This document shows, piece by piece, positions 7,832 through 16,162 of a stretch of 64,000 nt of DNA. The DNA comes from Rhodovulum robiginosum (GTDB lineage: Bacteria > Pseudomonadota > Alphaproteobacteria > Rhodobacterales > Rhodobacteraceae), in the NCBI RefSeq assembly GCF_003944755.1, contig NZ_RWGU01000040.1:49438-113437 (forward strand). Direction: 5' to 3'. A model generated the notes under the pieces. That model saw only the letters and a list, made by a program, of their open reading frames with translations. It ran no database searches and was not told where the DNA came from. A program made the translations under genes and the position numbers. How positions within the stretch are numbered: position 1 is the stretch's first letter; each line of letters begins with the position of its first letter.

Positions 7832-9682
7832 ATGAGAAAATACTACCTTCCGGTCGCGATCGGGACACTTCTTTTCGCCTTCTGGTTCAGCCCGGACGTG
7901 CAGGAAATCGCCGCGGGCGTGGCGATCTTCCTTTTCGGGATGCTGATGCTGGAGGACGGCTTCAAGCTGTTCGGCGGCGGCCGGCTGGAACGGCTGCTGA
8001 CGGCGGCCACCCGGTCGACCGGGCGCGCACTGTCCTTCGGGATCGTCTCGACGACGCTTTTGCAATCCAGCTCGCTCGTCTCGGTCATCACCATCTCGTT
8101 CCTCAGCGCCGGGCTGATCTCGCTGGTCGGCGGCGTGGGCATCATCTTTGGCGCCAATATCGGCACGACCACGGGCGCCTGGCTGGTGGCGGGGCTGGGG
8201 CTGAAGGTCGATATCGCCTCTTACGCCATGCCGATGATCGCGGTCGGCATCGTGATGGTCTTCCAGAAACAGAAGCTGTGGCGCGGCGCCGGCTATGCCC
8301 TCGGCGGGTTGGGGTTCCTGTTTCTCGGAATTCACCACATGAAAGAGGGGTTCGAGGCGTTCCGCGACCAGATCGACCTGACGCGGTTCGCCTTGCCCGG
8401 GCTCGTGGGCCTGCTGGTCTACTCAGCCTTCGGCATGGTTGCGACGGTCATCATGCAATCCAGCCATGCCACCATGGTGCTGGTCATCACGGCCCTCGCC
8501 GCGGGCCAGCTGACCTACGATAACGCGCTTGCGCTGGCCATCGGGGCGAATATCGGCACCACCGTCACCGCGATCATCGGCTCGCTCGGCGCCAATTTCC
8601 AGGGCAAGCGGCTGGCGCTGGCGCATCTGATCTTCAACCTTACGACAGCGGCGGTGGCGCTGGCCCTGATCGTGCCGCTGCGCGAGGCGGTCGACTGGAT
8701 CAGCGCGCTTGTCGGTATCGCGGCCAGCGACTACGCGCTCAAGTTGGCGGTGTTCCACACCATATTCAACGTGCTCGGCGTGTTGTTGATGCTGCCGGTG
8801 CTGGGGCGGCTGGTGGTCTTTCTCGAACGGCGGATCGGCGAGCCCGTGCCGGACGTGAGCCAGCCACGCTATCTGAACGAGGCGATCGACCAGTTTCCCG
8901 AAACGTTGGAAAGCGCCCTGCGCAAGGAGGTGCTACACCTCTATGACAACGCGACCGAACTGATCTTTCACGGCCTGAACCTGCATCGGAGCGAGGTATT
9001 CGAGGCCGATAACATCGCCCAGGCGGTCCGGCAGAGCCGCGCCATTATCGAGCTGGATATCGACGAGCGCTACGAGCGCAAGATCAAGACGCTTCACGCG
9101 GCCATCGTCGATTTCACCACGCGGGTCGGCGGCAAGCGCCTGGCGCCCGAGATTGCCGATCGCATCTACGCGCTGCGGGACGTGGCAACAGGGATCGTCA
9201 CGGCGGTGAAATCGGTCAAGCACCTGCGCAAGAACGTGCTTCGCTACACCACGCATCCGCAGGGCAAGGTGACCGATCTCTATGACGGGCTGCGCACCGA
9301 AATCGCCCGCGTCATCGTGGAAATCCGAAAGTTCGACCTCGCCACGGAAGAGGAGCGCAGCGTGCTGTGGCTGGATCAGGAGCGGGCGCAGCTCGAAGAC
9401 GACTCGCGTTCGTCCGCGCGCCGGGTCGAAGACCTGATCCGCAAGGGCCATATCAGCCCGGCCGCGGCGACCTCGTTTCTCAACGATTCAGGATATGCCT
9501 ACGGGGCGATGCGTGGCCTCGTCGCGGCGGCCCGCGCCTATTACGTGGAGCGGGACAGGGCCGTGGCCGAGGTCGAACAGTTGATCGGGTTCGACGAGGA
9601 GGACTTACAGGATGCCGCACGAGACTCCGCTGCGGGCCAGCATGCCGGGGGCACACCGGACCGCAACAGAACTGTCATGTGA
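7832..9682 (+). CDS. Na+/phosphate symporter (NptA/PhoU-tail type)
   Basis: A 616-residue protein. The N-terminal half (about residues 1-330) is a Na/Pi-cotransporter membrane domain with two repeats, each holding a QSS motif (LLQSSSLVS; MQSSHATMV) and a GANIGTT motif. The C-terminal part (about 340-590) is soluble, helical and PhoU-like, with E/D-rich segments. The start at MRKYYLPVAIG is chosen because the membrane domain begins there; upstream in-frame ATGs run into the divergent promoter. It lies in a phosphate-themed block and is followed by a small coiled-coil gene and a convergent PPK2. Confidence 0.9.
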   Translation: MRKYYLPVAIGTLLFAFWFSPDVQEIAAGVAIFLFGMLMLEDGFKLFGGGRLERLLTAATRSTGRALSFGIVSTTLLQSSSLVSVITISFLSAGLISLVGGVGIIFGANIGTTTGAWLVAGLGLKVDIASYAMPMIAVGIVMVFQKQKLWRGAGYALGGLGFLFLGIHHMKEGFEAFRDQIDLTRFALPGLVGLLVYSAFGMVATVIMQSSHATMVLVITALAAGQLTYDNALALAIGANIGTTVTAIIGSLGANFQGKRLALAHLIFNLTTAAVALALIVPLREAVDWISALVGIAASDYALKLAVFHTIFNVLGVLLMLPVLGRLVVFLERRIGEPVPDVSQPRYLNEAIDQFPETLESALRKEVLHLYDNATELIFHGLNLHRSEVFEADNIAQAVRQSRAIIELDIDERYERKIKTLHAAIVDFTTRVGGKRLAPEIADRIYALRDVATGIVTAVKSVKHLRKNVLRYTTHPQGKVTDLYDGLRTEIARVIVEIRKFDLATEEERSVLWLDQERAQLEDDSRSSARRVEDLIRKGHISPAAATSFLNDSGYAYGAMRGLVAAARAYYVERDRAVAEVEQLIGFDEEDLQDAARDSAAGQHAGGTPDRNRTVM

Positions 9683-9727
9683 CGAGGCTATCATGGCCGG
9701 ATGGACGGCCGGATTGGAAAATTACCG

Positions 9728-9976
9728 ATGGGGTTGAAGAAGCTCGCCGCAAAGGTGGCCGACTATAAGCAACGGCTTGAAAAGGGCCAGACCAGCGAGA
9801 TCAAGCCGGACCACGTGCAAAAGGTGCTGGCGAAGCTTGAGAAAAAACAGGTCGATCTCAAGGCCAGGTTTGACGCTGAGACCGACCCGGGGGAACGCGA
9901 ACGCCTGACGGGCAAGCTCGGCATCGCGCGGGAACAGATCGCCCGCGCGCGGTGGTTGCTGGACGAGTTGGACTGA
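9728..9976 (+). CDS. Small predicted coiled-coil protein
   Basis: An 82-residue, highly charged, Lys/Glu-rich protein from MGLKKLAAKVADY, predicted to be almost entirely alpha-helical. An ATG at 9701 would add nine residues. I do not recognise the family. It starts 45 bases after the symporter on the same strand and converges on PPK2, so co-transcription with the symporter is possible. Confidence 0.6.
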   Translation: MGLKKLAAKVADYKQRLEKGQTSEIKPDHVQKVLAKLEKKQVDLKARFDAETDPGERERLTGKLGIAREQIARARWLLDELD

Positions 9977-10000
9977 ACACGACCCGCGCAAGGGCGGCCG

Positions 10001-10816
10001 TCACATCAGCTTGCGATGAATTTCCGGTACGAATTCCTGTTCTTCGATCGGGGCGCGCTCAACGTGTCGCTCCGGCGGCCTTGGCTTCAGGGCGACAGGC
10101 TCCTGCGCGACGGCGCTGTATGGGATCAGCGACAGCAGGTGGCTGATGCAGTTCAGCCGGGCATGTCGCTTGACCTCGGAATCGACGACATACCAAGGCG
10201 AGTCCTCGGTGTCGGTATGGGCGAACATCGCGTCCTTCGCCTGCGAGTACTCGACCCAGCGATTGCGCCCTTCCAGGTCCATCGGACTGAGCTTCCATTT
10301 CTTTGTGGGGTCGTCGAGCCGGGCACGCAGGCGGCGATCCTGCTCTTGCTGGCTAACCGAGAACCAGTACTTGACGAGCTGGACGCCTGAGCGCATCAGC
10401 ATGCGCTCGAATTCGGGGCAGCTTCGCAGGAATTCCCGGTATTCCTCGTCCGAGCAAAAACCCATCACGCGCTCGACGCCGGCGCGGTTGTACCAGGACC
10501 GGTCGAACAGGACGATCTCACCGGCCGCGGGCAGGTGCGCGACGTAGCGTTGATAATACCACTGGGTCTTTTCCCGGTCGGTCGGCGCAGGCAGAGCGAC
10601 GACACGGCAGACCCGCGGGTTGAGCGGTGCGGTGATCCGCTTGATCGTGCCGCCCTTGCCGGCGGCATCGCGCCCCTCGAAGAGGATGGCGACCTTGTGG
10701 CCGCTGGCCCTCACCCATTCCTGCAGCTTGACGAGTTCCACATGCAGTCGGGCGAGTTCGGCTGCGTATACCTTTTTGCGAACCTTATTCGATGCCTTCG
10801 CCGAATTTTCGAACAT
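10001..10816 (-). CDS. ppk2: Polyphosphate kinase 2 (PPK2)
   Basis: A 271-residue PPK2-family enzyme that transfers phosphate between polyphosphate and nucleotides. Walker A is EGRDAAGKGG near residue 50 and the Walker B/lid region is LFDRSWYNRAGVERVMGF. Length and single-domain layout fit class I PPK2 (NDP/GDP-type), but the nucleotide preference cannot be read by eye. The C-terminal 35 residues are Pro/Glu/Arg-rich. With the Nudix protein, PiT and the Na/Pi symporter it completes a local phosphate uptake and storage set. Confidence 0.93.
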   Translation of the reverse strand: MFENSAKASNKVRKKVYAAELARLHVELVKLQEWVRASGHKVAILFEGRDAAGKGGTIKRITAPLNPRVCRVVALPAPTDREKTQWYYQRYVAHLPAAGEIVLFDRSWYNRAGVERVMGFCSDEEYREFLRSCPEFERMLMRSGVQLVKYWFSVSQQEQDRRLRARLDDPTKKWKLSPMDLEGRNRWVEYSQAKDAMFAHTDTEDSPWYVVDSEVKRHARLNCISHLLSLIPYSAVAQEPVALKPRPPERHVERAPIEEQEFVPEIHRKLM

Positions 10817-11158
10817 TGGTGTTTCCAGGGATCAGGCCGTTTCGCGACATCCTAAGCCCTCACGGCAGGTTCGCAAAACCCCCATCCGGTGCAGCGACAC
10901 AGCGCCCCTTGCCGGACAGGCCGCGCCAGTCCGATACGCGATGCGGCCTGGAACGCGGGTAATAGGTCACCAGGCATGTCCGCGCGTCAGGCATCCTGCA
11001 ATCCAGGGCATGCAAAGCTGTGCCGGCTCGGGTTGCTCCCGTCGTCGGGCATTTCGAGTTAGCGTTTGAGGAACTGGTGTAATTTCGTCACCTTCGACGG
11101 TGTGAGCCCGGGTGGCCATCGAGGTGTATGGTCGAGGTGGATTTTGACGACTTCAACC
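10817..11158. other. No gene seen between PPK2 and the transposase remnant
   Basis: I see no credible coding region. The segment carries the promoter side of ppk2 at its left. At its right, from about 11065 (GAGGAACTGGTGTAATTTCG), it may hold the left end of the IS element whose transposase start follows. The terminal inverted repeat could not be confirmed because the other end is missing. Confidence 0.4.
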
Positions 11159-11358
11159 ATGGACCTTACGAAGACCCCGATGACCAAGACCAACATGGAC
11201 CTGTCCGAGCTTCTGGCCAAGCACGACCAGGGCGACTTCCTGCGCAGCATCGCCGAGGCCGTGCTCCAGCTGATCATGGAGAACGACGTGGAAGGCCTGA
11301 TCGGCGCCGGACGGCACGAACGCAACGGCGAACGCACGACGTGGCGGAACGGGTACGG
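11159..11358 (+). pseudogene. IS256/mutator-family transposase, N-terminal remnant
   Basis: The frame from 11159 (or ATG 11180) encodes the typical N-terminus of mutator-type (IS256) transposases: LAKHDQGDFLRSIAEAVLQ, then GLIGAGRHERNGERTTWRNGY. After TWRNGY the similarity stops abruptly near 11358 and a short unrelated tail runs to a stop at 11464. A full transposase is about 400 residues, so this is a truncated, inactive remnant. It marks a rearranged stretch between the phosphate block and the two-component genes. Confidence 0.8.
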
Positions 11359-11927
11359 GAGTGAAACAAACCCATGTGGCGCAGCTCACCAACAATGGCT
11401 TTCAAGCCTTACCGGCCGTTGGCCGCCGTCGCGGCGAAAGTCCGCAGCCCCGCGCCGCGCATAGACCCTCCATTCGGTATTGATGGTATCCCGCCGAGAG
11501 GCCGCTCCAGTTCGTCCATTCATATGATGCACGGCGCAAACGGCGGTTCGTGACTCGACCGGCTTTCATCCGGCGTTCATGAAAAGGGGCGGCTCTCTTT
11601 CATCGTGACGTGATAGATTGATGAGCTGGGCGGGGCAGCTCATGGCCATCCTTGCCAGCTGACAGGGCATTGAATGAGATATCCGATCTTTCGCGACCGG
11701 TCGCGTGTCGACCTCAGAAACCGTGTTCTGAAACCGGGCAGGGCGCCGGAGGTGAAAAACCGGCCATGGGCCGATCTCGCGCATGCCTGGGTCATGGTCC
11801 ATTATTCGCAGCGTCTGGCACGACCCCGGCGGACTAGTTCATCTTCTCCTGCTGCGCGCCGGAGTGCCGTGGAAACAGGTTCCGCCACCGGATTGAACTT
11901 GTCTGACCGATCGCCCGGGGAGCTGCC
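11359..11927. other. Intergenic stretch before the histidine kinase; no gene supported
   Basis: About 570 bases without a convincing gene. An open frame at 11674-11931 (about 85 residues, Arg/Ser-rich) has no feature I recognise and is not accepted. The stretch contains direct repeats CTTTCAT and CGTTCAT (described separately) and a further CTTTCAT at 11597-11603. It is probably the long upstream region of the two-component genes plus IS debris. Confidence 0.5.
11563..11580. promoter_or_regulatory. Candidate OmpR-type direct-repeat operator
   Basis: CTTTCAT-CCGG-CGTTCAT is two seven-base half sites separated by four bases, i.e. an 11-base period, the geometry used by OmpR/PhoB-type regulators. 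A third CTTTCAT lies 17 bases further on. It is upstream of the kinase and OmpR-type regulator genes and resembles a repeat ahead of the nearby RTX gene. Autoregulation is inferred, not shown. Confidence 0.4.
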
Positions 11928-13523
11928 ATGAATACGACCACGCTATTCAGCCTGATTTCGGCTCTCGTCGTGGCGCTTATGCTGGGGTTGGCGGGGCTGA
12001 CGCTTTACAGCATCGAGAAATCGCGCTGGTGGGACACTCGCACGCGTCTCGCGCAGGACTCTCACCGGCTGCACCTGGAACTTGAGGCGAACATCTTCCG
12101 GCTGTTCAAACAACATGGCGACGCCCTGCTGATCGGCGACCGGGACGGCGGTGCGGGGGAGCGCGAGCTGATGCAGAGGATCGCGCAAAACCTGGCCGAC
12201 ATTCGCACAACCATTGCCCGCGAAATCCAGCTGGTCGGCGAAGAGGAATTCGCAGAGCTGGATACGCTAAATCTTATCGAGGCCGATGTGCAGCGGGTGA
12301 CCACCGCGCTGGACTCCTTTTCCGCCTCCGGCGAGCGGCTGGATACCTCGGTGCAGATCGAGCGCCTCGCGGCCCTGCTCGACCGCGAGATCGACATCAC
12401 GCTGACTCGGCGGATAGATACCGCGCTCGCTGAGGAGTTGTCCGAAGTCGAGGAGGTCGTGACCGAAGCTGCTGCCTTCCGCCGCACCAACCGCGCGGTG
12501 GTCCTAGGCTTTGTTGCCCTGTCAATCGGGTTGATGGCCCTCGCGGCGTTGTCCTTCAACAGCCAGATCCGGCGGCCGCTGACCGCCCTGCCCGGAAAGC
12601 TGTCGGCGTTGCGGCAGGGCGATTACGAGGCACCGATGGCGCTGGACGGCGGGCGCGAGTTTCGGGAGCTTGGCCATGTGCTGGGCGACATGGCGCAAGG
12701 CCTTGCCCAGCGCGACGTCAGCCGCGAGGAACGCAGGCGCGAGCTGGAGTCGCAAGTCGCAGCCAGGACGCGGGAGTTGCACGGGCTGGTGACCCAGCTT
12801 GAAACCGGAAATGCGACTCGAAAGCGGTTGATGGCCGATATCAGCCACGAGCTGCGCACGCCACTGTCGATCATCCTCGGCGAGGCGGAAGTCGCGCTAC
12901 GCACGGCGCGTGCCCTGCCGACCGAAACCTCTGACACGCTGGCGCGCATCCGCGATGCCGCCCGGCACACCAACCAGATTGTCGACGACATGCTGACGGT
13001 CGCGCGCCACGAGGCAGGGCAATTGCGGTTGGACAAGCGCGAGAGCGACTTCAGCGTGGTGCTGCGCGACGCGGTCGAGATCTTCCCGCGAACCGTCTCG
13101 CTGTCACTTCCTGAAACGCCCCTGCGTGTGGTGGTCGACCGGATCAGGCTGCGCCAGTCGATCCTGGCCGTGTTTCATAACGCGCACCGCTATGGCGGGC
13201 CGACGATCACTGCATCGCTTGCGCTAGAGAACGGTATAGCGCGGCTGGTCGTCGAGGATGACGGCCCGGGCATGAGCGAGCAGGACAAGGCCCAGGCCTT
13301 CGAGCGGTTCTTCCGCGGCTCCAACGCATCGGGCCAGCCCCATGAGGGCAGCGGCCTCGGCTTGCCCATCGTCAAGGCCATCGTCGAGGCCCATGGCGGG
13401 CAGATCGCCCTGCAAGACGGAGCGGCCGGGGGCCTCCGCGTCGTGATCGAACTGCCCGCGGGCCCCAAGGTCAGGCTGGTCGATCCGGGTGCCAACGGCG
13501 GATTATCGCGCCGGACGGCGTGA
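11928..13523 (+). CDS. Sensor histidine kinase of a two-component pair
   Basis: A 531-residue membrane kinase. A transmembrane helix (about residues 8-28) is followed by a helical, charged periplasmic sensor region to about 188, a second helix (189-209) and HAMP. The dimerisation/phosphoacceptor domain holds ISHELRTPLS with His307, and the ATPase domain holds DDGPGM and GSGLGLPIV. The N-box reads FHNAHRYGG, slightly unusual but with the key Asn. GGGGAG precedes the ATG. It is followed after 97 bases by an OmpR-type regulator, its presumed partner. The signal is unknown. An RTX gene on the opposite strand downstream shares operator-like repeats with its upstream region. Confidence 0.93.
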   Translation: MNTTTLFSLISALVVALMLGLAGLTLYSIEKSRWWDTRTRLAQDSHRLHLELEANIFRLFKQHGDALLIGDRDGGAGERELMQRIAQNLADIRTTIAREIQLVGEEEFAELDTLNLIEADVQRVTTALDSFSASGERLDTSVQIERLAALLDREIDITLTRRIDTALAEELSEVEEVVTEAAAFRRTNRAVVLGFVALSIGLMALAALSFNSQIRRPLTALPGKLSALRQGDYEAPMALDGGREFRELGHVLGDMAQGLAQRDVSREERRRELESQVAARTRELHGLVTQLETGNATRKRLMADISHELRTPLSIILGEAEVALRTARALPTETSDTLARIRDAARHTNQIVDDMLTVARHEAGQLRLDKRESDFSVVLRDAVEIFPRTVSLSLPETPLRVVVDRIRLRQSILAVFHNAHRYGGPTITASLALENGIARLVVEDDGPGMSEQDKAQAFERFFRGSNASGQPHEGSGLGLPIVKAIVEAHGGQIALQDGAAGGLRVVIELPAGPKVRLVDPGANGGLSRRTA

Positions 13524-13620
13524 ACCGCTTGCGTGAAACCGCCGCCGGCTTATCTAAACCCGGAAATTTGATCCCGCCCTGCGGCATGGTCGCCGCCGAT
13601 GCTCTGTTCCGAATGCTGGC

Positions 13621-14292
13621 ATGAATATTCTGTTCATCGAGGATGAAACCCGCGTAGCCGACTTCGTGCGGCGCGGCCTGGGGGCCGAGGGCTGGACGGT
13701 GGATCATGCCCCGGACGGCGAAACCGGGCTGGAACGCGCGCAATCCAATGCCTACGACCTGATCCTTCTCGACCTGATGCTTCCGGGCATCCAGGGGCAG
13801 GAAGTCTGCCGCAAGCTGCGCGCCCGCAACGTCAACATGCCGATCCTTATGCTGACTGCGCTCGATGCGCCCGAGGAAAAGGTGCAGGGGCTTAGGATGG
13901 GGGCGGACGATTACCTGGCCAAGCCGTTCGATTTCGACGAACTGGTCGCCCGCATCGAGGCGCTGCACCGGCGGGCGACCGGCTATAACGGCGAGGCGGA
14001 GGACGGACAACTGAGTGTCGGCGACATCGCCTTCGACCGCGCCTCGATGGTCGTCACGCTGGCGGGCCGAGAGATCGAGCTTTCCAAGACGGAACGCGAT
14101 TTGCTGGTCCTGTTCATGACCAACCGAGACCGCGTGCTGTCGCGCGAGCGAATTCTCAACGCGGTCTGGGGCGTGAACGCCGACCCTCTGACGAATGTGG
14201 TCGATGTCTATGTCGGGCGAATCCGGCGAAAGCTTGGGCCGGAAGGCCAACACATCGTGACCTTGCGCAACGTCGGCTACCGGATGAGCTGA
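13621..14292 (+). CDS. OmpR-family response regulator
   Basis: A 223-residue regulator. The receiver domain has acidic residues at IEDE, the phosphoacceptor Asp51 (LILLDLMLP) and the conserved Lys in LAKPFDF. The C-terminal winged helix contains LSKTERDLLVLF, RERILNAVWG and VDVYVGRIRRKL, typical of OmpR/PhoB proteins. It follows its kinase gene, and a strong hairpin lies 41 bases after its stop. Confidence 0.95.
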   Translation: MNILFIEDETRVADFVRRGLGAEGWTVDHAPDGETGLERAQSNAYDLILLDLMLPGIQGQEVCRKLRARNVNMPILMLTALDAPEEKVQGLRMGADDYLAKPFDFDELVARIEALHRRATGYNGEAEDGQLSVGDIAFDRASMVVTLAGREIELSKTERDLLVLFMTNRDRVLSRERILNAVWGVNADPLTNVVDVYVGRIRRKLGPEGQHIVTLRNVGYRMS

Positions 14293-14332
14293 ACGCAGAG
14301 GGCGCGCAGCCTGATCTATTTGGAAAAGAGTT

Positions 14333-14354
14333 CCCCGCGGTTTTATGCGCGGGG
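14333..14354 (+). terminator. Terminator after the response regulator
   Basis: CCCCGCG and CGCGGGG form a seven-base-pair GC stem around a T-rich loop, 41 bases past the regulator stop and about 105 bases beyond the end of the convergent RTX gene. It could stop transcription from either side. Confidence 0.6.
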
Positions 14355-14458
14355 GGTCTAATTGTGCGGGGACCGACGCGGAAAGACATCGGCGGATCGG
14401 CGGCCAGGGCTTCAGCGCCCCGGCTCGCGGACGCATCAGTGCCTGGCCGCCTCTGCGC

Positions 14459-15721
14459 CTAGGACAAGAGGTCGAAGACCTCGCCACCGATCGAGATATT
14501 GATCTCGTCCTCGTCCCCGCCGTCGACCAGCGCCCACAGCACCACACCGGCCGGCCGATAGACCACGAAAGCTTCCTCGATGTCATCGTCCCCAGAGCGA
14601 TCGCCGCCGGTCCCGGCACTATGGGTGAACTGCAGGTTGAAATCACCCGCCGAGGCTCCGTCGCCACCGAAGAGCAGCACGTCGCCTTCGGCCGCGGCAT
14701 AGTCCTGAACCCAGTCCGAGCCATGATCGGCGATACCCAGGTGGTAGAAGCTGTCCGCGCCCGTGCCGCCGTTCACCCGGTCGAACCCGAAGCCGCCGTT
14801 CACGAAATCGTCGCCGTCGCCACCGAACACGAGGTCTGAAAGCCCAGACCCGGTGATCACGTCGTCGTCGTCCTGGCCACGCAACTCGTCGGCCCCGGCG
14901 CCGCCAGCGATGGTGTCGCGGCCGCCCATGCCGAAGACCAGGTCGTTGCCATGGCCCGCATCGATGATGTCGTCGCCGTCGCCACCATAGATCTCGTCGC
15001 GGAGGTCGTCCTCGGTATCGCCGCCATAGATCGTGTCATCGCCGTCGCCACCGTTGATGGTATCGCGTCCGTCGCCGCCATAGATCGTGTCGTCGCCGCC
15101 CTCACCGAAGATCCGGTCGTCGCCCCCATAGGCATAGACCTCGTCGGCATCGTCGGTGCCCGTCAGTGAATCGTCGTCGTCGGTTCCGTCGTCATCTCCA
15201 TCATCGTCATCGTCGTCATCAGTTCCATCGTCGTCATCAGTTCCGTCGTCGTCATCGTCGTCCGTGTCGTCGTCATCTCCATCATCGTCATCGTCGTCGG
15301 TTCCGTCGTCATCATCATCGTCGTCATCAGTTCCGTCGTCGTGACGGGTGTCGTCATCATCTTCGTCGTCATCTCCATCATCGTCGTCGTCGTCGGTTCC
15401 GTCGTCATCATCGTCGTCATCGGTTCCGTCGTCGTCATCATCGTCGTCATCGGTTCCGTCGTCGTCACTATCGTCGTCGTCGTCACCATGGTCATCGTCG
15501 CCGCTATCCTGGTCATCATCCGAGGAGTCGTCGTCATCAGCCTCGTCGTCATCCTCGCCTTCGAGAAGCGCGAACTGTTCGGGCAATGCTCCATCCGCTT
15601 CGGCCTCATCTTCGTCAGGCGTTGCGGTGTGCAAGCGGGCGCGATCGTCCTCGTCAAGGAATTCGAAATCGACACTCAGCTCGTCGATGCTCGTCAGCAG
15701 GGAGGATGTAAGGTCGGTCAT
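14459..15721 (-). CDS. RTX-type calcium-binding protein with a long Asp-rich repeat
   Basis: A 420-residue, extremely acidic protein. Residues 1-53 are an ordinary N-terminus without a Sec signal. About 54-184 is a low-complexity stretch built from D4-D8 runs broken by GT (units such as GTDDDDDD). About 185-330 holds roughly a dozen Gly/Asp nonapeptides (GGxGxDxIx; GGDGDDTIYGG) that fold into Ca2+-binding beta-rolls. The last ~90 residues end in EVFDLLS, like many type I secretion substrates. It is probably exported by an ABC/MFP/TolC system encoded elsewhere. GGAGAA precedes the ATG. There is no enzymatic domain, so a surface, matrix or adhesion role is possible but unproven. Confidence 0.88.
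   Translation of the reverse strand: MTDLTSSLLTSIDELSVDFEFLDEDDRARLHTATPDEDEAEADGALPEQFALLEGEDDDEADDDDSSDDDQDSGDDDHGDDDDDSDDDGTDDDDDDDDGTDDDDDDDGTDDDDDDGDDDEDDDDTRHDDGTDDDDDDDDGTDDDDDDGDDDDTDDDDDDGTDDDDGTDDDDDDDGDDDGTDDDDSLTGTDDADEVYAYGGDDRIFGEGGDDTIYGGDGRDTINGGDGDDTIYGGDTEDDLRDEIYGGDGDDIIDAGHGNDLVFGMGGRDTIAGGAGADELRGQDDDDVITGSGLSDLVFGGDGDDFVNGGFGFDRVNGGTGADSFYHLGIADHGSDWVQDYAAAEGDVLLFGGDGASAGDFNLQFTHSAGTGGDRSGDDDIEEAFVVYRPAGVVLWALVDGGDEDEINISIGGEVFDLLS
15172..15562 (-). repeat. Asp/Gly-Thr codon minisatellite inside the RTX gene
   Basis: Nearly 400 bases of imperfect tandem repeats. On the plus strand they read as GTCGTCATC-type triplets interrupted by GGTTCCGTC or AGTTCCGTC, encoding Asp runs spaced by Gly-Thr. 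Units vary from about 18 to 36 bases and are copied in blocks, so the tract is likely to change length by slippage while staying in frame. The opposite strand shows long Ser- or His/Arg-rich frames that are artefacts of the repeat. Confidence 0.85.
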
Positions 15722-15798
15722 TGCTATTCTCCATGGAAAATGAAGTCAATTTGATGCGCGACACCGCGTGCGCGAAGCCGGGTTGCGTTGCGCCTCAC

Positions 15799-15823
15799 AT
15801 GACGCGCGTCATAGCTGCGTCAT
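15799..15823. promoter_or_regulatory. Candidate operator ahead of the RTX gene
   Basis: ATGACGCGCGTCAT is a perfect 14-base palindrome, and its right half is the first of two direct repeats GCGTCAT-AGCT-GCGTCAT (11-base period). The element lies 78-102 bases upstream of the RTX start. Half sites resemble the CTTTCAT/CGTTCAT pair upstream of the nearby kinase/regulator genes, suggesting shared control by that OmpR-type regulator. Confidence 0.45.
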
Positions 15824-16001
15824 GAGTTGCGATCTGCCCGCACGCAGCACGTCGTGGCGGTCTGCACCATACGATCTGGAGGCGCGGTGCACTCCAAGGT
15901 TTCGGTAAAGGTTTCTCTACCAGTCAGGCTTTACTCCGCACCAAGGTACCGGACCACACGGCCCATGGCTTTTCGGGAGAGTTACAAACACATGAAAAAC
16001 A

Positions 16002-16060
16002 GATGAACGTCCGGAACCGGGACCTGGTTTCCTCGGTGCAACTCGTAGCGGACGTTCATC
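16002..16060. repeat. 12-bp inverted repeat near the integrase break
   Basis: GATGAACGTCCG at 16002-16013 is matched in inverted orientation by CGGACGTTCATC at 16049-16060. It lies in the non-homologous tail of the integrase frame and may be one end of an inserted or rearranged fragment. Confidence 0.5.
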
Positions 16061-16084
16061 GATCTTGCAGCGAACTTCCGGTTT

Positions 16085-16162
16085 CCTGAAGGTTTTTCGA
16101 TGCGGGCCGCGGCGCGACGTGGGCGGCCGGGAGGTGGCGGCCCGCATCAAAAAACCTTCAGG
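16085..16162. repeat. 26-bp near-perfect inverted repeat at the integrase breakpoint
   Basis: The arms are 16085-16110 and 16137-16162, reading inward from CCTGAAGGTTTTT through GATGCGGGCCGC, with a single mismatch and a 26-base GC-rich centre. The right-arm edge at 16162 coincides exactly with the last codon of recognisable integrase sequence. A fold-back (inverted duplication) formed during the rearrangement that destroyed the gene is one explanation. An inserted miniature element is another. Confidence 0.75.

Noticed and set aside
10817..11158. Second attachment site for the tRNA-Phe element
   Set aside because: I searched by eye for the 3' end of tRNA-Phe and found no convincing copy.
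11674..11931. Possible 85-residue protein before the histidine kinase
   Set aside because: No recognisable domain, unclear ribosome-binding site and Arg/Ser-rich composition. It overlaps the kinase leader.
15172..15562. CRISPR-like appearance of the repeat tract
   Set aside because: Units are imperfect, of varying length, without unique spacers, and lie in frame within an RTX gene.
15166..15711. His/Arg- or Ser-rich open frames over the RTX repeat
   Set aside because: They are produced by the triplet repeat read in other frames.
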